From positions 2,448,001 to 2,512,000 of the forward strand of contig NZ_CP045422.1 in the NCBI RefSeq assembly GCF_014926585.1: a stretch of DNA of 64,000 nt, written 5' to 3'. The notes under the pieces are model-generated. The model saw only the letters and a program-made list of their open reading frames with translations. It had not been told where the DNA came from and ran no database searches. Positions 9,025 to 18,545 of the stretch are shown piece by piece. Within the stretch, counting starts at the first letter, position 1, and each line of letters begins with the position of its first letter. This stretch comes from Devosia beringensis (GTDB lineage Bacteria > Pseudomonadota > Alphaproteobacteria > Rhizobiales > Devosiaceae). The position numbers and the translations under genes were made by a program.

Positions 9025-9965
9025 CCCATCGTGCTGGTTATGGCCTCGGCCACGTCGAGATAGATGCGGCCTTCCTCGATCTGGCCGATCTGCAGCAGGT
9101 GCAGGCCGGTGGAGACGCGCTCGATATAGCCCCATTGCCAGATGGCTTCGCTCGGCACCTGGGTGCGCCGCGTCAGGTGGCGGACATGGCTGCGCGCGAT
9201 GTCGTGGGCGTGGGGGCCGGCAATGCCCTCGTGCCAGGCCCGCAGCAGCACGCCCAGATCATAGGCCGGCTCGATGGCAAGTCCATCGGGATCGATGAAG
9301 CGGAACTGCGGCGGCTCGCTGTCGAGCAGTGCCAGGGTGTTGGCCGGGTGCGGATCGCCATGCGCCAGCACGGCATTTTCCGGGCGGTAGGCCGCGGCGC
9401 GATCCTGGCAATACATCAGCGCCATGTCGATGACAGCCTGGGCGCAGGGCTGGCCAGCGTCGTAGCTGAGCGACAGAATGGCTTGTGCCAGGCTATTGGC
9501 CTTGTCGGCGCCGGTGGGGCAGGGCAGATCGGCGGGAACGGGCATCCAGGCCTGCAGCAGGGTGGCGCACATGATGTCGACCTGCCGCTCATAGGGCAGT
9601 TCGAGCGTATCGAGACGCTCACCCAGGCGCTCAAGCAGCATGGCATGGCGGTCGGGATCATGGCGGAGCAGTTTGACGTAACCCCGTCCGTCGGCACGGC
9701 GCAGCACCTCGGCCTCGTGACGGCCGGCGAGGGTGCCGGGGGTGCCCAGCTTGAGGATGACGATCTCGCCGGTCTCGGTGGTGGCTTCGGCAACGAAGGC
9801 GGCAGTGCCGCCGGGCAGCGCCGGACCGATGGTCAGGCCCCAGTCCTGTTCGAGACTGCTGAGGGTGTCGTCTAGGTTGGCGAGCCAGGCCAAGCCCGCC
9901 TCACCCTCCGAGATAGCGCGGCGGCTGACCACATCTGGAACGGGAAAGCGGGCCGGTTCGCTCAT
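9021..9965 (-). CDS. Aminoglycoside/hydroxyurea resistance kinase-like phosphotransferase (APH(6) family)
   Basis: The protein has 314 residues. The kinase catalytic loop is HGDPHPANTL and the magnesium-binding segment is FRFIDPDGLAIEPAYDLG; both match the APH(6)/StrB-like family (Pfam APH_6_hur) better than other APH classes. A nucleotide-binding region (EIVILKLGTPG) precedes them. The ATG lies two bases after the flhA stop on the same strand, so it may be transcribed at the end of the flagellar operon. Real streptomycin or hydroxyurea phosphorylation is not shown; chromosomal members are often of unknown role. Confidence 0.85.
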   Translation of the reverse strand: MSEPARFPVPDVVSRRAISEGEAGLAWLANLDDTLSSLEQDWGLTIGPALPGGTAAFVAEATTETGEIVILKLGTPGTLAGRHEAEVLRRADGRGYVKLLRHDPDRHAMLLERLGERLDTLELPYERQVDIMCATLLQAWMPVPADLPCPTGADKANSLAQAILSLSYDAGQPCAQAVIDMALMYCQDRAAAYRPENAVLAHGDPHPANTLALLDSEPPQFRFIDPDGLAIEPAYDLGVLLRAWHEGIAGPHAHDIARSHVRHLTRRTQVPSEAIWQWGYIERVSTGLHLLQIGQIEEGRIYLDVAEAITSTMG

Positions 9966-9967
9966 GG

Positions 9968-12106
9968 TCAGACGCTGCCGATGGTCTTGAGGCGGATACG
10001 GGGATGGACCTCGTTCTGGCTCATGACCACGGTCTGGGGGCGGAAGCGCTCGATGATGGCGCGGACATGGGCGCGAATGCCGGGCGAGGTGATGAGGACC
10101 GGGATTTCGCCAGCCTGGGCGGCGCGTTCATAGGCGGTCTGGACCGCACCGATGAACTGCTGCAGGCGCGAGGGGGCCATGGCCAGGTGGCGGTTGTCGC
10201 CCTCGCCCACCATGGCTTCGGCAAAGTCGCGTTCCCATTGCGGGCCGAGCGTCAGCAGCGGCAGGTTGCCGTCCGGGCCCAGATTGGCGGCGCAGAGCTG
10301 GCGGGCCAGGCGGCTGCGCACATGCTCGGCAATGGTCTGTACCGAGCGGCCATTGCCGGCGATCTCGGCAATGCCCTCGAGAATGGTCGACAGATCGCGG
10401 ATCGAGATGCGCTCGTTGAGCAGGGTCTGCAGCACGCGCTGCACGCCCGAGACGGTGATGAGGCCCGGCACGATGTCCTCGACCAGCTTCTGCTGCTCCT
10501 TGGGCAGGCCCGAGAGCAGGGACTGCACATTGGCGTAGCTGAGCAGGTCGGCGACGTTGGCCTTGAGCACCTCGGTGAGGTGGGTGGAGATTACTGTGGA
10601 TGGATCGATGATGGAGAGGCCGCGCAGTTCGGCCTCGTCGCGCAAAGCCGGCTCGATCCAGGTGGCGGGCAGGCCGAAGGTGGGTTCGGTGGTGTGGTGA
10701 CCCGGCAGATCGATCTGGTTGCCATAGGGGTCCATGACCATGAGCTGGTTGGCATAGATTTCGCCGGCGCCGGCTTCGACTTCCTTGATGCGGACCTTGT
10801 AGGCATTGGGCTCGAGCTGCATGTTGTCGAGGATGCGGACGGGCGGCATGACAAAGCCCAGCTCGGTCGCCAGCTGGCGGCGCAGCGCCTTGATCTGCTC
10901 GGTAAGGCGATCGGAGCCGTTTTCGTCTTCCTTGACCAGGCTGAGCAGGCCATAGCCGAGCTCGAGCTTGAGTTCGTCGATCTTGAGGCTATCGGTGATG
11001 GGCTGTTCCTGGCTTGGTCCGGCCGGGCCACCGGGCTGGGCCGCGGCCTTGCTGACCGCGGCCAGGCTGGCATCGGCAATGCGCTCGTCCTTGGAGCGGG
11101 CGGAGCGCCAGGCGACATAGCCGACAAAGCCGGCGATGGACAGAAACGGAATGATCGGCATGCCGGGCAGGAAGGCCAGCAGGGCCATGACGGCCGAGGA
11201 CATGCCCAAAGCGCGGGGATAGCCGGTGAATTGGGCCGAGAGCGCCTTGTCGGCGGAACCGGTGACGCCGGACTTGGACACCAGGATACCGGCGGCCGTC
11301 GAAACGATCAGGGCGGGGATCTGTGAGACCAGGCCATCACCAATGGTGAGCAGGGTATAGACATTGCCTGCCTCCTGGATGGAGAGGCCCTCCTGCATCA
11401 TGCCGATGAAGATGCCGGCAATGACGTTGATGAAGGTGATGATCAGGCCGGCAATGGCGTCGCCACGCACGAACTTGCTGGCGCCGTCCATGTTGCCGAA
11501 GAAGGCGCTTTCGCCTTCGAGCTCGGCGCGGCGCTTCTTGGCGGTATCCTCGTCGATGAGGCCGGAGCTGAGATCGGCATCGATGGCCATCTGCTTGCCG
11601 GGCATGGCGTCGAGGTTGAAGCGGGCGGCCACTTCGGCGATACGGCCCGAACCCTTGGTGATGACGATGAAGTTGACCAGCACCAGGATGGCAAAGACCA
11701 CGACGCCGATGACGAAATTGCCGCGCATGACGAAATTGCCGAAGGCCTCGATCACGTGGCCGGCGGCGGCCGTGCCGGTATGGCCCTCGGCCAGGATCAG
11801 GCGGGTCGTGGCCAGGTTGAGGCCCAGCCGCAGCATGGTGGCGATCAGCAGCACGGTGGGGAAAGACGAGAATTCGAGCGGCTTCTGGATGAACAGCGCC
11901 GTCATCAGGATCATGACCGAAAAGACGATCGAGATAGCCAGCAGGCCGTCGAGCAGCAGCGGCGGGATCGGCACGATGAGGATGACGATGAGCCCCATGA
12001 CGCCCATGGCCAGGGCGATATCGCCCGAGCGCATGATGTCCACGACCGACGCGGCGGTCGGCAGCTTGAAGGGCGAATGTACGCGGCCGGTGGGCAGGTC
12101 GGTCAT
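9968..12106 (-). CDS. flhA: Flagellar export apparatus membrane protein FlhA
   Basis: The protein has 712 residues, full length for FlhA. About eight N-terminal membrane segments are followed by a large cytoplasmic domain. The signature TMLRLGLNLATTRLIL lies near residue 90-105 and the FHIPEP-region equivalent RIAEVAARFNLDAMPGKQMA near residues 155-175. FlhA forms the nonameric ring of the flagellar type III export gate and docks substrates and chaperones. It follows flbD by 7 bases on the same strand and appears to be the last flagellar gene of this operon. Confidence 0.97.
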   Translation of the reverse strand: MTDLPTGRVHSPFKLPTAASVVDIMRSGDIALAMGVMGLIVILIVPIPPLLLDGLLAISIVFSVMILMTALFIQKPLEFSSFPTVLLIATMLRLGLNLATTRLILAEGHTGTAAAGHVIEAFGNFVMRGNFVIGVVVFAILVLVNFIVITKGSGRIAEVAARFNLDAMPGKQMAIDADLSSGLIDEDTAKKRRAELEGESAFFGNMDGASKFVRGDAIAGLIITFINVIAGIFIGMMQEGLSIQEAGNVYTLLTIGDGLVSQIPALIVSTAAGILVSKSGVTGSADKALSAQFTGYPRALGMSSAVMALLAFLPGMPIIPFLSIAGFVGYVAWRSARSKDERIADASLAAVSKAAAQPGGPAGPSQEQPITDSLKIDELKLELGYGLLSLVKEDENGSDRLTEQIKALRRQLATELGFVMPPVRILDNMQLEPNAYKVRIKEVEAGAGEIYANQLMVMDPYGNQIDLPGHHTTEPTFGLPATWIEPALRDEAELRGLSIIDPSTVISTHLTEVLKANVADLLSYANVQSLLSGLPKEQQKLVEDIVPGLITVSGVQRVLQTLLNERISIRDLSTILEGIAEIAGNGRSVQTIAEHVRSRLARQLCAANLGPDGNLPLLTLGPQWERDFAEAMVGEGDNRHLAMAPSRLQQFIGAVQTAYERAAQAGEIPVLITSPGIRAHVRAIIERFRPQTVVMSQNEVHPRIRLKTIGSV

Positions 12107-12113
12107 CTAGGTC

Positions 12114-13481
12114 CTAAGCGACGGAGCGCCGTTCGCCGGGTTCGGGCACGGGGCTGCCCTCGTCGGCATATTGGTTGAGCTTGTTGCGCAGCGTGCGGAT
12201 CGAGATGCCCAGGATCGTGGCGGCATGGGTGCGGTTGCCCAGCGTGTGATCGAGGGTATCGAGAATGAGGTCGCGCTCGACATCGGCCACGGTGCGGCCG
12301 ACCAGGGCCGCCGACATGGTTTGTGCGGTCTGCGCCAGCTGCGATGACAGCGAGCTGGCGGCAGCCACATCATTGAGACCCATGCCATCGGGCAGGACAA
12401 TGGCATCGGGACCGATGACATCGCCTGAAGAGAGCAACACCGCGCGATGCAACGTGTTTTCCAGCTCACGGACATTTCCCGGCCAGGGGGCCTTGAGCAG
12501 GGCAGCACGAGCGTCAGGGGAGAGAACGCGCGGTGGCAGGCCATTGGCCTTGGCATATTTGTCGACAAAGTGCTCGCTGAGCGCGGCGATGTCGCCGGGG
12601 CGATCGCGCAGGGGGGGCAGCTTGAGATTGACGACGTTGAGACGGAACAGCAGATCCTCGCGGAAGCTGCCTTCGCGGACAGCGTCGTTGAGATTGCGGT
12701 TGGAGGTGGCGAGGATGCGAATGTCGACCGGGACGGGCTTGCCGCCGCCGACGCGGTCGATCAATCGCTCCTGGATGGCGCGCAACAGCTTGGACTGCAG
12801 GCGCACGTCCATTTCGCTGATTTCGTCGAGCAGCAGGGTGCCGCCGGAGGCTTCCTCGAACTTGCCGATACGGCGGGCAATGGCGCCGGTAAAAGCACCC
12901 TTTTCATGGCCGAACAGTTCGGATTCCAGCAGGGCCTCGGGAATGGCGGCGCAGTTGATCGAGATGAACGGCTTGTTGGCGCGCTTACTGCGGGCATGGA
13001 CGTATTTGGCGATGACTTCCTTGCCGGTGCCGCTCTCGCCAGTGATCAGGATGGAGGCATCGGAACCGGCGATCTGGTCGGCCATCCGGACGACACGTTC
13101 CATGGCCGGGTCGCGGAACAGGAATTCGGCGCTGTCGCGGGCCACCGCGGCAATGACGGCCGCGATCAGCTCGGCATCGGGCGGCAGGGGGATATATTCC
13201 TTGGCGCCGGCGCGAATGGCGTTGACCGCGGCGGCCGCATTGGCCTCGACGCCGCAGGCCACCACGGGGATAGCGATGCGCTCGCCCTCGAGCCCGGCAA
13301 TGAGCCCGGCAATGTCCATGACCACATCGACCAGCAGGAGATCGGCGCCGCGACCGGCGCGCAGGGCGGCCAGCGCGATCTCGACCGAGGGGGCGTGCGC
13401 GACCTTGGCGCCGCCATTCATGGCCATCTTGGTGGCCTCACTGAGCTGGCCTTCGAGGGCCCCGATGATTAGCAGACGCAT
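12114..13481 (-). CDS. flbD: Sigma-54-dependent flagellar transcription activator, FlbD-like
   Basis: The protein has 455 residues with three parts. An N-terminal receiver-like domain (about 1-115) keeps D52 and K94 but lacks the acidic pair after the first strand (LLIIGALEG). The AAA+ domain has Walker A GESGTGKE (148-155) and the sigma-54 contact loop GAFTGA (195-200). A C-terminal Fis-type helix-turn-helix (THAATILGISIRTLRNKL) binds DNA. In Caulobacter, FlbD activates late flagellar genes and is governed by FliX. The perfect sigma-54 promoter before fliK in this window is a likely target. Confidence 0.92.
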   Translation of the reverse strand: MRLLIIGALEGQLSEATKMAMNGGAKVAHAPSVEIALAALRAGRGADLLLVDVVMDIAGLIAGLEGERIAIPVVACGVEANAAAAVNAIRAGAKEYIPLPPDAELIAAVIAAVARDSAEFLFRDPAMERVVRMADQIAGSDASILITGESGTGKEVIAKYVHARSKRANKPFISINCAAIPEALLESELFGHEKGAFTGAIARRIGKFEEASGGTLLLDEISEMDVRLQSKLLRAIQERLIDRVGGGKPVPVDIRILATSNRNLNDAVREGSFREDLLFRLNVVNLKLPPLRDRPGDIAALSEHFVDKYAKANGLPPRVLSPDARAALLKAPWPGNVRELENTLHRAVLLSSGDVIGPDAIVLPDGMGLNDVAAASSLSSQLAQTAQTMSAALVGRTVADVERDLILDTLDHTLGNRTHAATILGISIRTLRNKLNQYADEGSPVPEPGERRSVA

Positions 13482-13494
13482 CCTGAGTTCCTCC

Positions 13495-13839
13495 TTATTG
13501 CGGCTTGATGATTTCGGTCATGGTGACGCCGAGCTTGGACTCGACCAGCACGATTTCACCACGCGCAACGAGGCGCTCATTGATGAAGATTTCCACGGCC
13601 TCGCCGACCTGACGGTCCAGTTCGATGACCGTGCCGGTATCGAGCTTGAGCAGGTCGGAAACGGCCATCTTGGTGCGGCCGAGTACGACCGAAATGCGGA
13701 CGGGAACGTCGAACACGGCTTCGAGGTCGGCGGCGCTACGCTCGACATAGGCCTCGGGGGCGTCATCCTTGACGGCGGCCAGCATCTCTTCGAAGCTGAT
13801 GGGTTCTTCGGTATCGGGGTCGTTATCAGAAGCGCTCAA
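13495..13839 (-). CDS. fliN: Flagellar motor switch protein FliN
   Basis: The protein has 114 residues with one C-terminal SpoA (surface presentation of antigens) domain: VFDVPVRISVVLGRTKMAVS...VARGEIVLVESKLGVTMTEI. FliN forms the lower C-ring and binds FliM/FliH. The start is taken as TTG at 13839, which overlaps the fliH stop (TTGA) and has AGGAGA upstream; a longer in-frame extension to 13956 would lie inside fliH and has no FliN character. It is followed after 13 bases by flbD. Confidence 0.92.
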   Translation of the reverse strand: MSASDNDPDTEEPISFEEMLAAVKDDAPEAYVERSAADLEAVFDVPVRISVVLGRTKMAVSDLLKLDTGTVIELDRQVGEAVEIFINERLVARGEIVLVESKLGVTMTEIIKPQ

Positions 13840-14495
13840 TGGCCACTCTCCTGTGCAATGGGTTTGCCGGACTTGGCGGCGAGATAGGCGGTGATCTTCT
13901 TGTCGATATCCTTGGAAACGGCGCCGATATCGCGGACGAGACCGCCATCGACCCATTCCAGCTTGCCGTCGCCGACGCGCTGATCGGGGTCACCCATCAC
14001 CACAAGGCGCCCGGAAAAGCCTGACGTCTGCATCTGCGCGGTGGCGATATCGCGGATACCATCGGCTATCGAGGGGTGGCAGCGCACCACCAGATGGGGG
14101 ACGCTGCCGAGGCTCTGCATGCATTCGCCGATCAGGCTGTCGAGCTCGGCCGTGGGAAAGCGGGCCAGCAGGTGCAGGGCCAGCTTGCGGCCGATCGCGG
14201 CAGCCAGGCTGATGGCCTCGCGCTGGGCCAAGGCAGTGGCATCGTCCAGCGCTGCGGCCATGGCAGCGCTCTGGGTGGCCAGGGTGGCCGCGGCCGCGGC
14301 GAGGGTCTGGGCAGCCATGGAGGTGGCGTTGCGCTCGCCCGCGGCCAATCCCTCGGCATAGGCGTCCTCGCGCGCCTGGGCGACCAGTTCGGCAACCAGC
14401 TCTTCGGGCACTGTGGGCTTGGGCGGCGCGGCCGGCGTCGCCTGGCTCTTCTGGCCCATGTCGAGATTGAAGGTGAAACGTGCGGGTTGTGCCAC
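13836..14495 (-). CDS. fliH: Flagellar assembly protein FliH (FlbE-like)
   Basis: The protein has 219 residues. The Ala-rich helical N-terminal half and a C-terminal part (GDPDQRVGDGKLEWVDGG) are those of FliH/FlbE, the regulator that holds the export ATPase FliI at the C-ring. The start is a GTG directly abutting the fliG TAA. The C-terminal motif for binding FliI is less conserved than in enterics, as usual in alphaproteobacteria. The position between fliG and fliN supports the call. Confidence 0.85.
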   Translation of the reverse strand: MAQPARFTFNLDMGQKSQATPAAPPKPTVPEELVAELVAQAREDAYAEGLAAGERNATSMAAQTLAAAAATLATQSAAMAAALDDATALAQREAISLAAAIGRKLALHLLARFPTAELDSLIGECMQSLGSVPHLVVRCHPSIADGIRDIATAQMQTSGFSGRLVVMGDPDQRVGDGKLEWVDGGLVRDIGAVSKDIDKKITAYLAAKSGKPIAQESGH

Positions 14496-15581
14496 TTACG
14501 CCACCATCTGATCGTCGGACTTGGTCTTCATGATCATGATCTCGCCCTTGGCGGCGAGATCCTTGGCCGTGGAGACCATGCGGCCCTGGGCATCGTCGAC
14601 ATCTTTGAGGCGAACGGGACCCATGGCCTCCATATCGTCCTTGAGCAGCTTGGCGGTGCGGCCGGACATATTGTTGAAGAAGGTTTCCTTGATCGCGTCG
14701 TTGGCGCCCTTGAGCGCCATGGCCAGTTCCTTCTTGTCCATGCGCGCCAGCAGGGTCTGGATGGCCGAGGATTCGAGCTTGGCCAGGTCCTCGAAGGTGA
14801 ACATCAGCGCCTTGATGCGTTCGGCATCGTCGCGGTTGTTCTCTTCGAGCGTGGTGATGAAGCGGGCCTCGGTCTGGCGATCGAAGGAGTTGAAGATCTC
14901 GGCCATCTGTTCGTGGCTGTCGCGGCGCTTGGAATGGTTGAGCGTCGACATGAATTCGGTGCGCAGGGTGGACTCGATCTTTTCGAGGATTTCCTTCTGC
15001 ACCGGGTCGAGGCCAAGCATGCGGGTGACCACGTCCATGGCCAGTTCCTCGGGCAGCACGGCCAGGACCTGGGAAGCATGGTCGGTGGCGATCTTGGAGA
15101 GCACCACGGCGATGGTCTGGGGATATTCGTTCTTGAGATAGGCGGCCAGGACGTCGGCCTGCACGTTGGAGAGCTTTTCCCACATGTTGCGGCCGGCCGG
15201 GCCACGGATCTCTTCCATTATGGAATCGACCTTGTCCTGACTGAGGAAGCTGAGCAGCAGGCGCTCGGTGGAATCGGTATTGCCGGACAGCGAGCCATTG
15301 GAGGAAACGGCGGTGACGAACTCGATCATCAGGTCATCGAGCATTTCCTGGGTGATCGGCCCGAGGCGCACCATGGCCCGGCTGAGCTGCTTGACCTCAA
15401 GCTCGTCGAGCTCGTCAAAGATGGGCTTGCCGTAATCTGGTCCAAGGGCCAGCAGCAGTGCGGCGGCCTTTTCGTCGCCTTTGAGGACGCGCGTCGTCGT
15501 CGCGTCGGTGACAACCAGCTGGCTGGCGGCCTTGGCGGCTTCGGGTGCTGGCGTTTCGCCGGATTGGGATACGAGGGCCAT
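14496..15581 (-). CDS. fliG: Flagellar motor switch protein FliG
   Basis: The protein has 361 residues. The N-terminal domain for FliF binding is followed by the middle domain with [14 protein letters not shown] (the EHPQ-like motif, here EYPQ) and a C-terminal torque domain with [20 protein letters not shown]. It forms the upper C-ring that contacts the stator. It starts 5 bases after the fliF stop. Confidence 0.96.
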   Translation of the reverse strand: MALVSQSGETPAPEAAKAASQLVVTDATTTRVLKGDEKAAALLLALGPDYGKPIFDELDELEVKQLSRAMVRLGPITQEMLDDLMIEFVTAVSSNGSLSGNTDSTERLLLSFLSQDKVDSIMEEIRGPAGRNMWEKLSNVQADVLAAYLKNEYPQTIAVVLSKIATDHASQVLAVLPEELAMDVVTRMLGLDPVQKEILEKIESTLRTEFMSTLNHSKRRDSHEQMAEIFNSFDRQTEARFITTLEENNRDDAERIKALMFTFEDLAKLESSAIQTLLARMDKKELAMALKGANDAIKETFFNNMSGRTAKLLKDDMEAMGPVRLKDVDDAQGRMVSTAKDLAAKGEIMIMKTKSDDQMVA

Positions 15582-15586
15582 GAGGG

Positions 15587-17215
15587 TTACGCCGCGCTAC
15601 CAAGCCAGTCGCGCACGATCAGCGCGGCCTGCTTGGGGTTTTCTTCAACAAGGTCACCGACCATTTTGAGCGTCTGGAGCTGGGTTTCGCCCATCGACTT
15701 GGCGTTGGCGACCCAGGCTGGGGTCTTGTCCTTGGACTCCTCGGACTGGGCGGTGATGAGCTGTCCGTCGGCGCCGACCACGCCGTTATGACCAACTTCG
15801 GCGGCCGAAGGCAGCGAGAGTGGCTTGGTCTCGGGCGTCAGGACCTTCTTGAGCAGCGGACGCATGACGAAGAAGACCAGCGCCAGGGCGATCAGCAGGG
15901 TGACGGCCATCTCGGCGCCGTTCATCAGGTCGTCGCGGGTGAAGTCGAGCAGGCCACCAGTGCCGTCGGTGCCTGGGGGGGCGATGGACGGGCGCTCGGC
16001 AAACTGCATGTTGACCACTTCAACGCTATCGCCGCGGGTGTCGGAATAGCCGACGGCCGAGCGGACCAGCGTGAGGATCTGGGTTACTTCATCGGCACTG
16101 CGCGGCGCGTAGACCATGTTGCCAGCGCCGTCATCGGTATAGGTGCCGTCGACCACCACGGCCACCGACAGGCGCTTGATCTGGCCGGCTTCGGTGACGG
16201 CCGTCTGGGTGGTCTTGGAGATTTCGTAATTGGTCACTTCCTCGGTAGAAGTGCCCTGCTCGGAGGCGCCGCCGGTGCCGGCACCCGAGGCGCCCGGCAG
16301 TTCGTTGGCAACGGTGACCTGGCCATTGGCGCCGGCCGTGAGATTTTCGGTTTCGCGCAGCTGGCTGGACCGGACCACCTGGGATTCAGGATCGAAGGTT
16401 TCCTGGGTCGTGGTGGAGCGGTTGTAGTCGATCTCGGCTGATACTTCGACGCGGGCACGGCCGGGGCCTACGACATTGGCCAGCATGTCCTCGACGCGGG
16501 TGCGCATGAGGTTCTCGTAGCTCAGGGTCCGCTCGGTGGCTTCGCCCGACATGGCGCCGTCAGCTTCGTCGCCGGTGCCAGAGGCCAGCAGGTTGCCCTG
16601 ATCATCGACGATGGAGACGCGGCTGGGGGTGAGGCCCTCGATGGCGGAAGACACCATGTGCTGGATGGCGCGGATTTCGCCGTTCGAGAGTTCACCGCGC
16701 ACCGACAGGACGATGGAGGCGGAGGGATCGCTGCGCTCGCGCCGGAACAGTTCGCGCTCGGGCAGCACCAGGTGCACGCGCGCCGTCTTGATGCGGGTCA
16801 GCGAGGTGATGGTGCGGGCCAGCTCGCCTTCGAGGGCGCGGACATTGTTGATGTTCTGCACAAAGCTGGTGGCGCCCAGGGTCGACTGCTCATCGAAGAT
16901 CTCGTAGCCGACCTGGCCGCGCTGCGGCAGGCCTGAACCGGCCAGCGTCATACGCAGGGTGGTGATCTGCTCGCGCGGCACCAGAATCGTGTCACCTTCA
17001 CCGCGCAGCTCGTAGGGTACGTTGAGGGTCTGCAACTCGCTGATGATGGCCGAAGAGTCTTCCAGCGCGAGGCCGGTATAGAGCGGCGCCAGGTTGGGGG
17101 TCTGCGCCCGCATGATCAGGAAGGCGAAAAAGCCGAGCATGAGCACAGCGACGGTCGCCATCGCTGCCAGACGCGGCAGCCCGATGCGGGTCATCAACTG
17201 TGAGAAACTGTCCAA
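15587..17215 (-). CDS. fliF: Flagellar MS-ring protein FliF
   Basis: FliF builds the MS ring in the inner membrane. The first membrane helix ([20 protein letters not shown]) is close to the N-terminus, then come the ring-building motifs of the YscJ/FliF family ([27 protein letters not shown]), and a second membrane helix near residue 450 ([20 protein letters not shown]). The start is uncertain. I prefer the TTG at 17215 ([16 protein letters not shown]), which gives a normal N-terminus and leaves room for a leader after the CtrA-like box at 17295; a GTG at 17260 and an ATG at 17194 are alternatives. It is the first gene of the operon. Confidence 0.93.
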   Translation of the reverse strand: MDSFSQLMTRIGLPRLAAMATVAVLMLGFFAFLIMRAQTPNLAPLYTGLALEDSSAIISELQTLNVPYELRGEGDTILVPREQITTLRMTLAGSGLPQRGQVGYEIFDEQSTLGATSFVQNINNVRALEGELARTITSLTRIKTARVHLVLPERELFRRERSDPSASIVLSVRGELSNGEIRAIQHMVSSAIEGLTPSRVSIVDDQGNLLASGTGDEADGAMSGEATERTLSYENLMRTRVEDMLANVVGPGRARVEVSAEIDYNRSTTTQETFDPESQVVRSSQLRETENLTAGANGQVTVANELPGASGAGTGGASEQGTSTEEVTNYEISKTTQTAVTEAGQIKRLSVAVVVDGTYTDDGAGNMVYAPRSADEVTQILTLVRSAVGYSDTRGDSVEVVNMQFAERPSIAPPGTDGTGGLLDFTRDDLMNGAEMAVTLLIALALVFFVMRPLLKKVLTPETKPLSLPSAAEVGHNGVVGADGQLITAQSEESKDKTPAWVANAKSMGETQLQTLKMVGDLVEENPKQAALIVRDWLGSAA

Positions 17216-17294
17216 GCCGACACTCGATTCAAACGGGGCCAATGCGACGCAAAGCTGCACGGCGATCGCTGGGCAAAAATTACCTACCTGGTGG

Positions 17295-17309
17295 TAAACA
17301 GAGTCTTAA
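17295..17309 (-). promoter_or_regulatory. Candidate CtrA-binding box upstream of fliF
   Basis: On the minus strand the sequence reads TTAA-N7-TTTA, matching seven of eight positions of the TTAA-N7-TTAA CtrA consensus. It sits about 80 bases before the preferred fliF start, where CtrA boxes lie in class II flagellar promoters of Caulobacter. No sigma-54 element was found in this region. Confidence 0.55.
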
Positions 17310-17375
17310 CGAATTGTCGCAGAATGCAAATTCCGGCAGATTGTGCCGGGCTAAGTGAATGAAGGGTTCCCGAAT

Positions 17376-17999
17376 ATGCTCAAAATTCTCGGTCGCGTGA
17401 CGTCGATAAATGTGCGCAAGGCGCTCTGGGTGCTCGATGAGCTGGGCATTGCCCATGAGCGGGAGGACTGGGGACTGCCGCTGCGCGATCCCCACGTGCC
17501 AGAGTTCCTGGCGCTCAACCCCAATGCCCAGGTGCCCGTGCTGATCGAGGACGGGTTTGTGCTGTGGGAGAGCATCGCCATCATGGGCTATCTCAACCAG
17601 ACCCATGGCGGCGGCGCGCTGCTGCCGGCAGACCCCAGGGAGCAGGCGCTGGCGATGCAATGGGTGCTCTGGCAAAACAACGACATGGGGAGCCACTGGG
17701 GCTATCCATTGCGCTCGATCATTCGCAAGGAAGCGGGCTTTGATGACGCGGACAAGCTGGCCCAGCAGATTGCCGCCTGGACGGACAAGATGGCCATCAT
17801 CGAGGCGCATTTGGCCAGGAGCGGCCCGTTTGTGATCGGCTCGGCCTTCTCGCTGGCCGATATTGCCATCACGCTGGGGCTGCACCGCTGGTTTGCCATT
17901 CCGTTCGAGCATGCGCCCATGCCTGCGGCGGAGGCCTATTACCAGGGCATGCTGCAGCGGCCGGCGGCCAAGGCATGGCTGACCGCGCAAACGCCATAA
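17376..17999 (+). CDS. Glutathione S-transferase family protein
   Basis: The protein has 207 residues. The thioredoxin-like N-terminal half shows GRVTSINVRKALWVLDELG, the cis-Pro region NAQVPVLIEDGFVLWES and the ESxAI glutathione-gamma-glutamyl contact; the helical C-terminal domain follows. The ATG at 17376 is chosen because GAAGGG lies nine bases upstream. The role is probably conjugation or reduction with glutathione, with the substrate unknown. It diverges from the fliF operon and is followed by a terminator hairpin. Confidence 0.9.
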   Translation: MLKILGRVTSINVRKALWVLDELGIAHEREDWGLPLRDPHVPEFLALNPNAQVPVLIEDGFVLWESIAIMGYLNQTHGGGALLPADPREQALAMQWVLWQNNDMGSHWGYPLRSIIRKEAGFDDADKLAQQIAAWTDKMAIIEAHLARSGPFVIGSAFSLADIAITLGLHRWFAIPFEHAPMPAAEAYYQGMLQRPAAKAWLTAQTP

Positions 18000-18003
18000 C
18001 AGC

Positions 18004-18033
18004 AAAGCCCGCCCGGCGAACCGGGCGGGCTTT
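18004..18033 (+). terminator. Terminator hairpin after the GST gene
   Basis: A 13-bp stem, AAAGCCCGCCCGG/CCGGGCGGGCTTT, closes on a four-base loop four bases after the GST stop. The T-tract is short, and the A/T symmetry means it may also serve sciP, whose stop lies at 18061 on the other strand. Confidence 0.85.
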
Positions 18034-18060
18034 GATTATCTGAGCCAGGAGCCTTTCGGC

Positions 18061-18339
18061 TCAGCCTTCGCGGTAGTGCTGGATCCAGGTCGTCCGCAAT
18101 CCAGCAAGCCCATGCTTGTCGATAGCCGCTTGCCAATTCAGAAATTCATCGACGCTGAGTGTATAACGGTCGCAGGCCTCTTCAAGGCTGAGCAGACCGC
18201 CGCGCACAGCAGCGACGACTTCGGCTTTACGGCGAATGACCCACCGCCGCGTATTCGCGGGGGGAAGATCTGCAATCGTGAGCGGACTTCCGTCCGGCCC
18301 GATAACGTACTTAACGCGAGGTCGCATCTGTACGGTCAT
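18061..18339 (-). CDS. sciP: SciP-like CtrA inhibitor (DUF1153)
   Basis: The protein has 92 residues and is almost entirely the DUF1153 domain: YVIGPDGSPLTIADLPP, RWVIRRKAEVVAAVRGGLLS and YTLSVDEFLNWQAAIDKHG. In Caulobacter, SciP is a small helix-turn-helix protein that blocks CtrA-dependent transcription in G1 cells, including flagellar genes. Its place inside the flagellar block and the CtrA-like boxes in front of it and of fliF fit that circuit. The ATG at 18339 is preceded by a GAGAG-type ribosome site. Confidence 0.9.
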   Translation of the reverse strand: MTVQMRPRVKYVIGPDGSPLTIADLPPANTRRWVIRRKAEVVAAVRGGLLSLEEACDRYTLSVDEFLNWQAAIDKHGLAGLRTTWIQHYREG

Positions 18340-18386
18340 TTTACTCTCTACTCAAACCTGACCATATGTTGAGTAGACTAGGACAG

Positions 18387-18411
18387 TTGCCTTAAAATTC
18401 GACTAAGGCAA
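18387..18411. promoter_or_regulatory. Palindrome with embedded CtrA-like box upstream of sciP
   Basis: TTGCCTTA-N9-TAAGGCAA is a perfect 8-bp inverted repeat. Inside it, positions 18392-18406 read TTAA-N7-CTAA, seven of eight matches to the CtrA consensus. It ends about 50-70 bases upstream of the sciP start. The symmetry suggests a dimer-binding operator, and there is no T-tract to make it a terminator. Confidence 0.5.
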
Positions 18412-18545
18412 AGCTTACAACAGGTTAAAGCAAAGCCGCGGATTGATGATGCCCGCCTGGCACCGAAAAGATCGAGGGTGCCTTCAGCAGAACACCCCCA
18501 GGCGGGGCCCGAGGGTGTGCGACAGGTCGGTGCAGAAAGGTGGCG

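Noticed and set aside
10004-11326. Long + strand open frame opposite flhA
   Set aside because: It is the antisense shadow of flhA in GC-rich DNA; the product has no recognisable domain and flhA is clearly the real gene. The same holds for the long frame at 14076-15791 opposite fliG/fliF and others over the IS91-like elements.
17216-17375. Sigma-54 promoter before fliF
   Set aside because: No GG-N10-GC pair in the right context was found on the minus strand; the CtrA-like box is the better signal.
18459-18482. Stem-loop GGCACC/GGTGCC after flgD as terminator
   Set aside because: The stem is only six base pairs with a 12-base loop and no T-tract.
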